From contig NW_002060946.1 of NCBI RefSeq assembly GCF_000150275.1, forward strand, positions 3,181,454-3,245,453: a stretch of DNA of 64,000 nt. The letters run 5' to 3'. Positions 39,601-52,814 of the stretch are shown piece after piece. This DNA is from Trichoplax adhaerens. Its lineage: Eukaryota; Placozoa; Uniplacotomia; Trichoplacea; Trichoplacidae. The first letter of the stretch is position 1. Each line of letters opens with the position of its first letter. The notes under the pieces are model-generated. The model did no database searches. It saw only the letters and a list, made by a program, of their open reading frames with translations, and was not told the origin of the DNA. A program made the translations under genes and the position numbers.

Positions 39601-42600
39601 GCTGGGTAAGCATCATAATGTTTCGTCTGTCTTTCAAGATATTTAACAGAATAATATCGTCCTTGGTATTACTGCCTTGCTGCTGGTTAGCCTCCGCAAG
39701 AATACACTGTTGAAATAAGTCACTTTGCATTAATGTCACGATAAAATTGTGCAAAGAGGCGTTGAAAGAAGTCATAACCTGCATAAAAGCTAAAGCTGGA
39801 TCAATATTTTGATTATCATGCCTATATAACACATACAGAAAGATACCATGTTTACGATTAAGCTTCATTGATAAAACCTATCACTACTAAAACTTTTCTA
39901 TTTTTGGCTGTTTCGTATACTAGGTATTAAATATTTCTAACTATACAAACCACTCCATATAATCTTTGATAGACTTGATTAACATCTCGCAAACGTAGCG
40001 ATATTGGCCGCCACAACCTCCACTAACGATACTACTAGTGAGGAAATGTTTACGAAAGATCCAGTTCCAATATGTTAGCCTGAAAAATCGATTTCGTAAG
40101 ACATCAAACACTTGCTAAGCATAGAGTAGTGGAAATAGGAGTTTCGAAAGCATAGTGTCTAAAACTCACCTTTCAGCTTCGTTACGAAAGAAATCATGAT
40201 CTTGACAGATATTTAATTCATAATTGATCCATTCCGATAGTACTAACTAGTAAGGTATAAGCAGAAAAATGATAAAATTACAAAAAAATTGCTGGCAAAG
40301 TGATTACGTATTACCGGAATATAGTAAAGCTGCGTTCGATTAACAATTTTAGTGCTATCTCTTTATTGCTTACTCTATCAATCATTAAAGATAATGTACA
40401 AGTAATACATATAGCAATCTTCTATAGAATGATAAAAGCGTCGATTGTATAATTTTTATTCAGATAATTCATATACGTTTTTTTCCTCTTCTAAAATGAT
40501 TTTTCCTTGTTCTGAGTTTAGAAAGGCAGTAAATGAGCCCAAGTCTAAATTAAAATTAAAAATAATGATCTCACTTCCCTATCATTTTAACAGCGCCTGG
40601 TTTATATTTTTAAGATTGAATAATGATAACCTGCTTTCATATCTTCATTTCCCATACCCAAGGAAAGGATACTCTCTAACCGTATCGATAGGTAAAGAGC
40701 CTACAGTATGTAACACGTATAAATTCATTATTTTTAATTACATTAATGATCTCAAGGACGCATACGAATATACATGCATTTTACGTACATACCAATTTTA
40801 ATTGAGAACGCAAAATTGCACGACACTCTAAATAATATAGATAGTTTAGAATTATTCAATATTATTTTATACCTATGTTATCACAGTATTTTAAGATTTA
40901 AGGTAAATTACCATGATCGATAATTAGTTTTCGGTAATCGGAAACTAAGACGAGGCCATTTGTACAAAACCTGCAATTATTGCAGAAAGTTTATAGCAAA
41001 AGCAAACTATCAGCTAAACAATATACGAGTATATTAACCGTAAAGCCAATGGCATTGAGTTTTTGGTCTTGTAGTTAAAACTTTTCCACAAAAACGTAGC
41101 CGGATTCGTATAAACTATATCTACATGACATAACCTAGCGCTATCGCTTATTAAGAACCATCTCCATTGTTGCTTACTCGTCAAAAAACCAAGCAACAGA
41201 CTCGCTATTCCATTCGGACTGCAATCACTACTATTATGGTCCTAAATTAATTTCATTTAGAAAACAAGAAATCAACTAAGATGCTACCAAGAAGTAACAA
41301 TAGCAAGCAAATTAAGCAAATTAAAGATTTATTCAGAAATTAGTATTTACCTTGAATGAAAGATATGCCACAGTTTCAGAAACAACATAAGCTAGAATGT
41401 AAGGGAAAGAATGTAAAACATTTACGAATCCCATGTACCAATCTTTACAATTGCCCATAAAATCGGTATCTTTATTTGATGTTAATAATTGAAAGACTTT
41501 GCAGTAAAGTGCCAAGAGAGATTTGTGAAACTAAATAAAAGTAAAATAAATAGGATAATAGCAGAATATTTACAGAATCAGAGTTCTTCATTTACCTATA
41601 CATTCCGATAAATCCTAAATATTAATGTCATAATATCAATTACGGTAAAGCTATTTATCCATTACCTCCTTCACGATTGCCAATTCTCCTTCATTCAATT
41701 TATTAGCCGGTGATAACTCATTCTTATTATCATTCTTTGTTGATAATAGTGGCAAAATTTCGTTAAAGATCTTACTAATTTCATCAAGTAAAAATTTGCA
41801 GTCCGGCCGCTCATTAGCTTGAGATCTTTGGCTAAGCTCCCGAATTTCGGAAACGCACTTCCATAATCGAGCCAGAACATGGCTTTGAGAGTTTCCATGA
41901 TCTGCAAAGGTAAGTGAATTATTTAAACCACAAAAAATATAATTAAGAGATATAAAAGGGTATCAAAATAGAATTACTCAAGCACGAAACTTCGATTTGA
42001 ATGTACTATTACTATATTTTGCTAATAAATCGAGCCTACCTGGCAGTTTAGTGGGCTTATTACGTCTCTCTTCAAAAGCATTCCATAGAGTTGCCGGAAT
42101 CTTATTACCACTAAGTGTTAAGAGTACTGGTTAAATTAAAACAATCAATTGATAATTTTACTAACCTAACAATTTTTTAAAGGGCTATTTATAGCACTAG
42201 CGAGATTTTCTATAATACTATAAAAAGAAAATCACTAATCGATTTTTACCGCTTCAGAATTTCAATTAAACCAATCGTTTCAATAGAATCACGAGACGTC
42301 TATAGCACCGTAGGAGTAAATTTACAGACATCAAATATAGTAACAAGTAGCAGAAAGAGATACATCAAATAATTTAAGAAGCATTATATCAATAATGGAA
42401 GCCAACTTGAAAATACTGCTACCTCTTCATACACTAACAGAGCAGGCAGAAATTGATTGCAAAAGTAGGACTTTTGGAAAATGCTGTGAGATAGAAATAT
42501 ACACAAGAAGATAAGATCTACCTTCTAATTACTAATTACCATCAAGCTGAGTTCGAGTTTACGCTGACGGAAAGTACGTCTATTTTTTATCCGGTACAAA

Positions 42601-45600
42601 TACTGTAGCTACAGTAGCACTCTATCGCTTTCAATATAACTATCACAGAATAATAAAACTGAAAAAGTTTTTATAAGTAGTTGTGCTCACCTAGCTTCCA
42701 AAATGCAACTGGGAATTTCATTTGTTCGCTTAAAAGTCATTACGGCTTTCTTTACGTCTTCAAAAATCTACATAATAAAAAGACGAATGCAAAGTGAATT
42801 TCTATTAGTGTTCTACAAAGCGCATCCAGAATTGGAACAACAGGCGGCTAGCAAATCATATTTTCATTAAGTGAAACAAACTCTACGAGGTTACTTAGCC
42901 CAACCTCATCATCATGTAAGACTTCATCAAGTAAGTTTGTTGCTTGCTCTTTTTCGTTTGTTAAATCTTGTTCCTATCAATTCAAGAAAAAAACTTAAAT
43001 ATTCAAAATTTTTCTGATCACATGATTAAAATAAAAATCTAGCCATCACTATAAGATGTAGCGACATCGTCCTTACTTTTAATTTTGCTAAATTAGCCTT
43101 CGCTAAAGCTATATATTCAACTAGTAAGTCTTGGCAATTCGCTGGTACAGAAGGCTGACCAATAATATGAGCCTAATCAAAGGCAAGTTAAAAACATGTA
43201 GTGTATTATTCCAATTGCAAAATATACAGCAACTAAGTAACACCGCAATAGCCTCTATATTATAGATATAATATAAATAAAACCTTGATATGCAGGCCGT
43301 CATCATATGGTAAAATAGACATGAGAAATCTGATTAGAAATTTGCAAGATCTTGCAGACAGCTTGCTTATTAATGATGATTGACGCCCTATATGTGACTA
43401 TTAATAATTAAAATGATAAAGTTTGATCACGTTGTTCGCAATAACATCACTGAAATAAATTAATTTCAAGTGACAAATAACCGTAACTTCATATTTTAAT
43501 TATGATACTTTACTTGAATCCATTCGGTATATGGATAAAACTTTGGCAGTTTTAATAAACTGCACTGACGAACAAGTATGATTACAGTTAGGATGAGATC
43601 ATGATAACAGTTTCTGAGTGCATCTTCAAACATGGTATCAATCAAACCTATAATTGAATAATTTAAATGCTAACAATACGGGCAACATAATATTGATTAG
43701 ATATTGCGAATTCTCAATCAATTGGTCTTACCATATAACATATTTGTAGTATTTTCGTATTTTATACACAAGATAGATAAAAGAGCAAGAGTACTGCTCC
43801 AATCCACCTGTAAATGGTGTATCAGATTATAGTTAGACTAATACTACGAATTAATTAAACATTTTGTGAAAGATTGTATAAAATATTCAAAAGTATTCCA
43901 AAACGAAACCTTTTCACGTTGGGATAACACGTTAAAGACTGTTTCTCTTAATTTTTTAGCATCGACAAAATTGAGTAACTAAAAGTAGAAGCGCGTAGGA
44001 GTTAAACAGATAACACTAACAATAGGATAGTTGCTTTCACATAAATCTAGTATCAAAAGACACTAAAGGCATTGGCCGAGATGACATACCTCGGTAAATA
44101 AAACATAATAAGACTGTAAGGATCCCTTACGGTGCCAACGATTCTGTAACGATAAGATTTCTAGGTCTACAATTTAAATACCAAAATATAAATATATTAA
44201 TACCTTCGATCTTACCATAACCCGAAATGACCTACTGTATCTCATCATTAAGGTCAGGGTTACATACTTTAAATGAGTTTATGTCTGTAATTTAATAAAA
44301 TGATTTCCGCCATTTGTAAACTGGATAAATCATGTGATAATTTATTTATGAAAGTTTTCTCTTTGGTTATAATTGTAATGTTAAGAACTACTCTACTCTT
44401 CGTGTGCACTTTTAAAATAATTTGCTGATCTAGACAGTGTGTATTATATGGTATACTCGTACTGCTGGTCGCTTACCTTTAAGAACAGCATCATTGCAAC
44501 ATTTTAGTAGCTTCATAATCTGTGTTGTAAAAATTTGCTCAATAGTAGGCGTCGATTTGATCGATTTCAGTGACTTTAGTAAATTCATTAAATCTAGGCT
44601 GTATACGGTAAGATAAAATCAATAAATTGCCATCATTATAAGAAAAATTGTGCCGTTACAAATACCTGTACTAACATATCTATATAATATGATAGTTTTC
44701 TAAAATCATTCAATTATTTGATTGTATTGCAAATTCTTACTTGTTAATATTGCATTGCTTATTTTTCATCTTTTCGTAATTTAACCGAAAGTGCTCAATG
44801 TAGTCTGATTTAATATATAGGGTATATTAAAATTAGTCATTTGCAAATGTTACAAATCTGTTTCAATAGTAACTATTAGCTTTGAGTTACCTACTTTCAA
44901 TAAAATAATCCATAAATTCACGCAAGCGCTAAATATTTAAAATGAAATAGAGATAAATAGATTAACTGCCTGTAAATTGAGTCTTGACAGTGAACAATTA
45001 ACAGACCTTGTGTGTTTCATCTTCAGCTACGGAACTATTCTCCAAGTACGATAGAACGTCGCTCATAATATCTAAATTTGATATTTAATCTATTCAATGA
45101 TTGTACCGTATAGGTATCATACAGGACGCAATCGATAATTTATCATGTCCTATGTATGATTATCGTGTTAGAGATGCAATAGTTATATAACGGCGCAAAC
45201 TTACAAGAGATTACATTAGAAATATGAGCTACAGTGACATCCTCGGGCTGTTCTTGATAGTTGCTGATAATCGAACCTGCCAAATGCTTGGTAAAATTTC
45301 TTCTTTGCCTACATAATCTGAAATCAATACAACTTTTTCATTGAAGGCTTGGGTCTGCTTATGTAATGCGGTTCTGTAACATAGTAATTATGACTGATCT
45401 CCTTCAACTTAATAATAAAATTGCATATACCGATTTAAAAGGTCATCAAAGGTGGCCAAGTTAAGATGGCATAATTTCCACATTATTTCAACGGATATAT
45501 TGTGATCCTAAACGTAATACGTGTATATAAAAATTAATTATACCGCTATAACTAACGAAAGCACGTAAAACTAAAACTATACATGACGAACCCTTGATAG

Positions 45601-46552
45601 AAATTGACCAATGAAGTAATCGCGATCTAACATATTTTTCGAATATAATAAAGCAGCTGATTGTAACAGTTCAGATAATGCAGCCTATAAAGTATACAGT
45701 CATACAATATGTAGTTCATGTTAGCATTCTTCACTAGAAATGAAATTAGATAAAGATATATATTTGCAATATAAACATAGTACTAACCCTCTTTTCGGTC
45801 GGCATTAAAAAATTGAGGTAATATTTTACTGGAATATTAGCATTAGTTGGGAAGAGTTCAATTATTTTTTGATTAATAGCTGTCGCAAAGTAAATCGGTA
45901 AGGTCGAGCAATTTGTGCCATCTTGAATCTTATACTTTTTCGCCCATACTTCAGCTGTAATAGAATGCATTGCAAATTCAGTATTATATACGTGTATACC
46001 TATGTGCAGTAAACTAGCAGAGAAGCACTGCAATAGGCTGCAACGATTCAGTAGTAATGATAGAAAAGCTTTATTGTATGTCAATGCAAGATGTAATTAT
46101 TATGCATTGTTATTATGCAATACCTTGGCTACAATTGGCAAAGTCCATTGGACCCTGCAACAATTTCAACATAATACCGCGTTAGAAATAATACTTTAAT
46201 CGTTTTCAACGTCATTTCTAATCTACTAGGCCGTCATAAACATGATTACCATTTCACTGAAGCAAGAGCTCAATTGTACGGATTGGTCTAAAAATTGTAA
46301 AATATTAGTCTGCAACTGCATCCTATCCGGACAAGTGGGATTACGAGAAGGTTGATTTTGAGCTATTGGATGATGCAAGTAAGTATGATATCAGTCATCA
46401 GAGAAATAGTCTCATTCAAAGTGATTGAAACAGAAATGCATATAACCGCCAAAATATGGGTGTTATTTTCAACATCTTTCCATACCTAATAATTGCATGA
46501 ATGCATCAGATGCATTCTCATTATGCTTGCTTGTATCTCTTAAATCGTTCAT
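36605..46552 (-). CDS. FANCA: Fanconi anemia complementation group A protein (FANCA), about 30 or more exons
   Basis: Scaffold of the Fanconi core complex that drives FANCD2-FANCI ubiquitination at DNA crosslinks. Exons phased from the start: 46486-46552, 46250-46362, 46124-46154, 45788-45954, 45592-45684, 45431-45507, 45205-45317, 45007-45071, 44895-44928, 44741-44804, 44477-44598, 44090-44166, 43910-43978, 43514-43564, 43284-43361, 43077-43172, 42905-42973, 42691-42767, 42435-42483, 42250-42299, 42040-42110, 41666-41901, 41351-41530, 41178-41241. The last four are 37190-37226, 37020-37097, 36824-36919 and 36605-36697. Family blocks: YIALAKANLAKLK, KKAVMTFKRTNEIP, EASIF...QFLPALL and KIPATLW. 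Further in come EWINYELNI (about 40165-40230), FLTSSIVSGGCGG (about 39965-40060), a long exon at about 39510-39860 and IFARISPNVIL (about 39060-39210). Exons between 41178 and 37226 are only partly placed. N- and C-termini are inferred from phase. Confidence 0.9.
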
Positions 46553-47471
46553 TTCTCAGGTTTTTTTATCTTTGTTTGAACTGCAGTATTGACTACAAGT
46601 TACCTCGACGTCCTTGCAGTAAGTTAATCATGACTATCGCGTCGTGGGATGCTGTTTTAGTTGTATTCTTATTGCAGTTATGAGCTCGGCTGAATTAAAT
46701 GATCCATGCACAATTTTAGCAGAAGGCAGCTTCCAAGGTAATTGGCTATGATTGCTAAGATTCAAATGCTGTATTAGAACATGTATAAGTATCCACAGTA
46801 AAGGGATGGCACCAAAGTTCATGAGATGTCGGTGAACGATAGAGATTCGTAATTTCTGCACGAAAATGGCACACGTCTGTACGTCTGTACCATGAAGACT
46901 GTACGATATAATACAGTATACTCTATTTGGACGTATGGTACCTTACCGTATGCAATTATAGACGTCTTCCCCAACACTAAATGCATAACAGTATGTCGTA
47001 TTTGCTGGCAGAGTTCTAGTATAGCTGTAGTACAGTATATATCCATGTAATTATAATGATCAATTAATTAATAATAGTCCTAATTAACTAAGCGTATTTT
47101 ATTTATATTTTTTATTGCTGTACTGTATAGTAGACCATCCGAAAGTATCAATACCACTTACGATCTTTCGTTACTGCATCGCATCTGATACTTCAATTAT
47201 TCGTTTTATACGCGTATTTCTAATACTACCGGTGATAGTCATAATGGTAACTAGCTTTCTAAGTTCGATAACTTTCGCTATACAGTATAGTATGAATATT
47301 ATATACTGTATATTATTATGATCATTATCTGTACTTTAGTTTGAATCATGCAGCACTCTCATATAGTAAGATGTAATATGAACTCAGAATACCTGTTATC
47401 CCTTATTGTAGCCATGATCAATTGGTCATGCTAGAAATCCGAACAATTACCACTCTATTCCAATTTTAGTC

Positions 47472-48325
47472 AATCATCAACAATCTAGATAACTTGTAGT
47501 ATAAATGCAGAATATTCGTTCTTATGGCTCAATGTGTAACGCTAAAGCATTGAACTTGCAATTACTACAGGTGTTTTCGATGCTGCACTATCAAGCTTTT
47601 ACGATAAAGTCTTACTGTATATAATCATCAACAATCTAGATAACTTGTAGTATAAATGCAGAATATTCGTTCTTATTGCTCAATGTGTAACGCTAAAGCA
47701 TTGAACTTGCAATTACTACAGGTGTTTTCGATGCTGCACTATCAAGCTTTTACGATAAAGTCTTACTGTATATAATCATCAACAATCTAGATAACCTGTA
47801 GCATAAATGCAGAATATTCGTTCTTATTGCTCAATGTGTAACGCTAAAGCATTGAACTTGCAATTACTACAGGTGTTTTCGATGCTGCACTATCAAACTT
47901 TTACGATAAAGTCTTACTGTATATAATCATCAATAATCTAGATAACTTGTAGTATAAATGCAGAATATTCGCTCTTATGGCTCAATGTGTAACACTAAAG
48001 CATTGAACTTGCATTTACCACAGGTGTTTTCGATGCTGCACTATCAAGCTTTTACGATAAAGACGTGCATTTATATAATCATCAACAATCTAGATAACTT
48101 GTAGTATAAATGCAGAATATTCGTTCTTATTGCTCAATGTGTAACGCTAAAGCACTTAACTTGCATTTACTACAGGTGTTTTCGATGCTGCACTATCAAG
48201 CTTTTACGATAAAGTCGTGCATTTATATAATCATCAACAATCTAGATAACTTGTAGTATAAATGCAGAATATTCGTTCTTATTGCTCAGTGTGGAACACT
48301 AAAGCATTGAACTTGCAATTACTAT
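47472..48325. repeat. 151-bp satellite, about 5.7 copies
   Basis: Head-to-tail units anchored by CAATCTAGATAACTTGTAGT at 47481, 47632, 47783, 47934 (variant), 48086 and 48238. Each unit runs through a GCTCAATGTGTAACGC block and a CAGGTGTTTTCGATGC block. Copies are very similar (few substitutions), so the array is young. The last copy is cut off and passes straight into GTACT palindromes. Confidence 0.95.
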
Positions 48326-48334
48326 ACACTACAG

Positions 48335-48410
48335 TATTGCACTGTACAGTACTGTACACTGTACATTAAGTACGGTCCAGTACGGTAGTCTACAGTACAG
48401 TACAGTACAG
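48335..48410. repeat. GTACT/TACAG palindromic array
   Basis: Alternating ACAGTACTGTAC and CAGTACAGTACAG blocks of the same kind as at 19 kb and 27 kb, directly abutting the end of the 151-bp satellite. Confidence 0.85.
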
Positions 48411-49089
48411 TAGGACAAAGTCCTGTAGTATTTCCTACAAATTCATCAAGGCAAGGAAAACGATCAACCCTGGATCCACCAAAGCCTGTTTTAACTTAAC
48501 TCAAAATAACATTAACGATAAAGTATTTAGTTGTAATTGAAAATTCGGTTGAAATCAAAACTTGGGATGTCTTCAAGTAGCCGCCTCGGTTCATTGTTTG
48601 TAAGTTTGATGCCTCTGTAGTCTGTACTGAACTGTATAAGTGCATATGTGACAAATAATATTGATCAATATTGCTTGGAATTTTGTTATTACTTCAATAA
48701 ACTACGACAGATTACTAAAATGTTTTGTCAATGATATAAATAATACCTTTAGGTTGGCCTTTGCTCAGGAGTTATACTAGGGATATATTTATCACAAAAT
48801 TACCAGGTACACTATTTCTTAATTATCCAATTTTAAATACACAAACATACTGTATCGTATATAGCTGCTTTTGCCTTGTACAGTACAGTATTTCGCTTGG
48901 GAAAGAAGGTCTTTCGGTGAATGTGATATACGTGTACATGCACGAGTACATATGTACTGTATAGATTAAATACGTATATACATTTAGCAATCTATAATAA
49001 TCAATTAATCAGTATGATATTCAGCAGTATTTTCAATACTACCCTTTCATTTCTGCTTAACAAAATATCTTTTCATATTTTAATGTAAG

Positions 49090-49188
49090 ATGCCCGACGT
49101 TGGTAAAGAAGGCACCACATTATTATCAAAAGTAGAAGATGTAATTAGGTCATCTTCCAAAAGCAATGACAAAAAGGATAAAGAATAA
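49090..49188 (+). CDS. Possible small or partial reading frame, 32 codons
   Basis: Frame from ATG (49090) to TAA with a lysine/serine-rich product beginning MPDVGKEGTTLLSKVEDV and ending DKKDKE. The composition is more protein-like than the surrounding frames, and it is preceded by a T-rich stretch ending in AG (possible acceptor). It may be a terminal exon whose upstream exons I cannot find, a micropeptide, or chance. No family recognised. Confidence 0.25.
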   Translation: MPDVGKEGTTLLSKVEDVIRSSSKSNDKKDKE

Positions 49189-50096
49189 GCTATTGCAACT
49201 TTCGTAATCATCATGAATTACTTGCTTTATGTGTACAGGAAACTATTCTTCCGGAGTTTATGATTCGATACCAGCGTGCCCAATATCATATCTAGATATT
49301 TTGCACTGCCAATCCAACACGAAGATGCAAACTAATTATATCGTTTATTGTATTGTATTGGCGATATCTCAAAGCCCCGGATACTTGACTTTACGCTGAT
49401 CTTTGAAGATGTTTTGATCTGTCAGAGAGTACTTGAAGTTGATTGTATATTTTATTGATTTAATGATAGGATAAAGATTCGTTGTATCAATGAAATATTT
49501 AGATATCCTGCCAATGTTTTATTCAACGCCTTCACTAGCATTATAATACTTTGATCAGCATTTATCTACGATCATTCAGCATACATAATCTTATCATAGT
49601 CTTACGCTGGTAACTTGAGTACTCCTTAAAAAAGTTATTCAAACTAAAAGTAATCATTACTGCTTTCAGCATTGAATTATTTCATTGAATTGGATTCATG
49701 TAAAGAAAATTTATAGTAATTGATTCAAAAAAGCGATACTTACGAAAATCCATTCTTTATAAGTGAAATAAAATATCATTTGATGATTTAGGTTATAAGT
49801 AAGATAATGTAGTTCATTTACCAAAGTCGATTATCTATAAATATGTATCCTTAAAATGTATATACATTGTGGTAAAGATTTGATGTGATTATATTGTTAG
49901 CTTTAACAGCTTTCAAATCTCAGGACTAGGATAGTTTCAATCAGTTGCTTACAGTTCTAAAGTATTAGTTGGCTACACTATACGCATAACAAGCTACTTT
50001 TGAAAGCTAAAATAATATCGATAATAAATTTTTAAGTCTGACGCTAAATTAGTCTTGTGCCAATTCAGGAAATGGACGGAGAATAGACATGATAAT

Positions 50097-50440
50097 CAAG
50101 TCAGGTATTTTACTAGTAAAATACATGATGCACCTGACTAATGGCCAATTGCTATAATTATGCTAAATGAGATTTAGTTTTTTGCATATATCTAAAGGGG
50201 AGAGATGATATGGGATGAGGCTAGCTAAATCGTATCTAATGGAGCTTACTTAAAATGTTCCCTTATTTCAAGTCATGTATTTTACTAGTAAAATACATGA
50301 TACACCTGACTAGTGGCCAATTGCTATAATTATGCTAAATGAGATTTAGTTTTTTGCATATATCTAAAGGGGAGAGATGATATGGGATGAGGCTAGCTAA
50401 ATCGTATCTAATGGAGCCTACTTAAAATGTTCCCTTATTT
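50097..50440. repeat. 172-bp tandem duplication
   Basis: Two adjacent copies starting CAAGTCAGGTATTTTACTAG (50097) and CAAGTCATGTATTTTACTAG (50269), nearly identical to the end of the second copy near CTTAAAATGTTCCC. Within each unit TTTTACTAGTAAAA is a perfect palindrome. Confidence 0.93.
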
Positions 50441-51815
50441 TCAATTTTTCACATCAAACTGATAATGTAATACAACTTTATAGTTTAAAAGCAATGAACT
50501 ATACAAAGCATGGTATTTAACTTTGGAAGAAATGTTCTCGTTGATTGAGTGCGCATAGAAATTTTAATTCAACTTATTAAGTTTAAAACACTATTTCCTT
50601 TTTTAGAGGTATTAAAGGCACTACTTGAATAATGTTGATTGTGATCTTAAGTAAAGCATCCAATTCTATGATATATACGTATAGTAGAAGGATATACCTG
50701 CACATATACACTATATCAAAAAATCGAGTAAAAATCGATCTTTGTTTTTGAGAAATAGTGTTCGACTTTGAATCTTTGCTTAAGATAGCATAATCTTACT
50801 TTCATGCCATACTCCTCTATCAATGCTTTAGGGCTAAAACAGTTCGTTTCTGAACTAAACACCATGCAGATCGGAGGACATAGCTGTATAGTATCCTTAC
50901 TAGTCTTGTTGTATCTGTGCTTACTTAGATGCTGCATTTTCGTATAGGTTAATTATAGTTTACATCTAAATTAGCTCCTATCGAATCCAATGTCACAGGT
51001 GTCCTTCGATAATGTTGTACCGGTGCTTACTTAAGTATTACGTTTTAGTTTCGGATACAATATACGAGTAGATCCAAAATTGATGGTAAAAAATCGAAGA
51101 TACATAACCTCACTAATTCTTAAAAGGAGTGCTTAGGTGCTACTATTTTCTAATGCGACATAGTATAAATTCAAAATAGCCGTGGTACCAAAATCAAAAA
51201 AGCCTACGTTAAATACATGTACGACATACGTATGCTCACTGCTCAGTACCATATAGCGCTTGTTCGCAAAGTTAATAGGATTTGAACATCTTCTACCGCT
51301 ATTGATATGATATTGCTTATATACACACAGTATATGAGTAAAAGAGCGTTTAGATTATTAATATTAAATCAAGGCTATAAGCGATTTATTGCAAACTCTT
51401 TTCAGATGAAAACATTCGGATGACCCATTTTAGACATACCAACTGATAACAAAACCAATTCTATTCATATGATGCAATATACTTGGATTGTTATCATGTA
51501 ATACAATATTGATATTTCATACTTTGAAAAAATCAGTTCTAAACACTGTTATAGCATTAGGTACAAATATAGTACTGAGTAAAAGAGAAGCTTTGAGGGA
51601 TCAGCCTGAAAGAACTTGTCACAAGTAAGATCCAAAAGCTACAATCTGTTGGCAGTAACTTGTAATAAAGACACAGCGTTTTACGAAGAGTATTGCACGT
51701 TACAACATTACAGCGTCCAAGTTTAATTAATGTTAGATAAAGTCTAGTTCCTAAAGTCAATTTTGATTACAGGAAACGTTCTTCTTTCTTTCTTGACTAG
51801 CTGTAATTTGGCATT

Positions 51816-52061
51816 TCAGTGATACTTTCGCTGGCGATCATGGATTATATGTCTGTATTCGAAAAAGGCGTAATTGACGACAACGACACCAAGAACAATA
51901 TGAACAAAAGGCCTCAAACGCGTTCTACGGGCAGTAAAATTTCGTTGTACATAGTTGCCATAGACAGTTGATATTCGCTGCTTTAGTACACTAGGTCTAA
52001 CATTCTGAGAAAGCCAAGCACCAAAATCGCGAAGCTTTACATCTCCCAAATTCGACGCCAT
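51816..52061 (-). CDS. ATP5MF: Mitochondrial F1Fo ATP synthase subunit f
   Basis: Small Fo membrane subunit of the mitochondrial ATP synthase, associated with dimer formation and inner-membrane shape. Single exon of 81 residues from the ATG at 52059-52061. The frame is open four codons further up without an ATG. An N-terminal KLRDFGAWL block matches the family region that begins with a short amphipathic segment. One transmembrane helix spans about residues 54-68 (VHIVLGVVVVNYAFF). The end, YRHIIHDRQRKYH, is the family's hallmark C-terminus (mammalian form ends HERLRKYH). It is slightly shorter than the roughly 90-residue mammalian protein because the N-terminal part is reduced. It lies head-to-head with MRPL38, 753 bp away, so the two mitochondrial genes may share regulatory DNA. 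Confidence 0.9.
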   Translation of the reverse strand: MASNLGDVKLRDFGAWLSQNVRPSVLKQRISTVYGNYVQRNFTARRTRLRPFVHIVLGVVVVNYAFFEYRHIIHDRQRKYH

Positions 52062-52814
52062 ATTGCTTGTCAAAGTGTGGCTACTTTTTCAACGTCTGCT
52101 TTAGGTAAAAAGCGCAGGTGCAACGATATGCCGTGGTCTTTCGACCATCATCGATAGAGATCAAAAAACTCCATGACCACTATATGGTATACACCGTACA
52201 TTATGTATTGAATCAGTAGATGGTGGATAGGCTGTACAGTACAATATATTACAGTACAGTGTACTGTAGTGTAAAATGTACTGTACTGTTCTATACGCTT
52301 TTTTTAATCGCCCGCTCGTTGAACTGTTTAGTATAGTCGTCGATGTGTACTATTGCGCAGTCCTGTACTGTATATAGTTTAGCACACCTGCACGCGATCT
52401 CACTGCAAGCTGGGGTCCTGTGCGACTTCAGCTAATAAAACTTCCATCATAGCGACGAGCTTGAGGACCAATATCAATTCATATCATTAATAGTTCAAAT
52501 TTTAGCCAATCACTTATCCAGTAGTGTTACGTTAAACAAGATTGTATCATGCAAATTACCTATAAGAGTAGTGGATAAACGTGCTGTATTCAGACTCAAT
52601 AGTAAAGGAATAAAGGAATTCTTCCAATTAGCTTTGGCTTAGCTACCGAATCAGATCCAGCTGGCATTAATCTTTCCATTACTTTATGCGGTTATCCTAT
52701 CCATTTCTGCCAAGTAGGTTATTCATTTTACTTGATTAACAAATAATTCAAGATTTTTATTGGAGATACTGTGGTGCTATACTGCATATGAGATAACAGC
52801 ACCGAATAGAAGTT
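52062..52814. promoter_or_regulatory. Divergent promoter region between ATP5MF and MRPL38
   Basis: 753 bp between two start codons pointing away from each other. It contains a GTACT/TACAG palindrome cluster at about 52230-52290. A plus-strand frame reading FGLATESDPAGINL (about 52637-52710) is open but does not join in phase to the MRPL38 start exon, so I treat it as 5' leader or chance. Confidence 0.5.
52230..52290. repeat. GTACT/TACAG palindromic cluster in promoter region
   Basis: Short blocks such as TACAGTACAGTGTACTGTA, of the same motif type as the larger arrays elsewhere in the window, 170-230 bp from the ATP5MF start. Confidence 0.75.

Larger units (their letters stand above)
46553..51815. 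other. Intergenic, repeat-rich, between FANCA and ATP5MF
   Basis: 5.3 kb with no recognised gene. It holds a 151-bp satellite (47472-48325), GTACT palindromes (48335-48410) and a 172-bp tandem duplication (50097-50440). A small unassigned frame lies at 49090-49188. Other open frames (for example 46634-46861 and 50716-50937) carry no motif. Confidence 0.5.

Noticed and set aside
45301-45372. TALHKQTQAFNEKVVLISDY frame as a FANCA exon
   Set aside because: It would need a 16-nt intron to reach the following frame. The acceptor at the end of TTGATTTCAG restores phase with the previous exon and gives the expected LLNRLCRQRRNF join.
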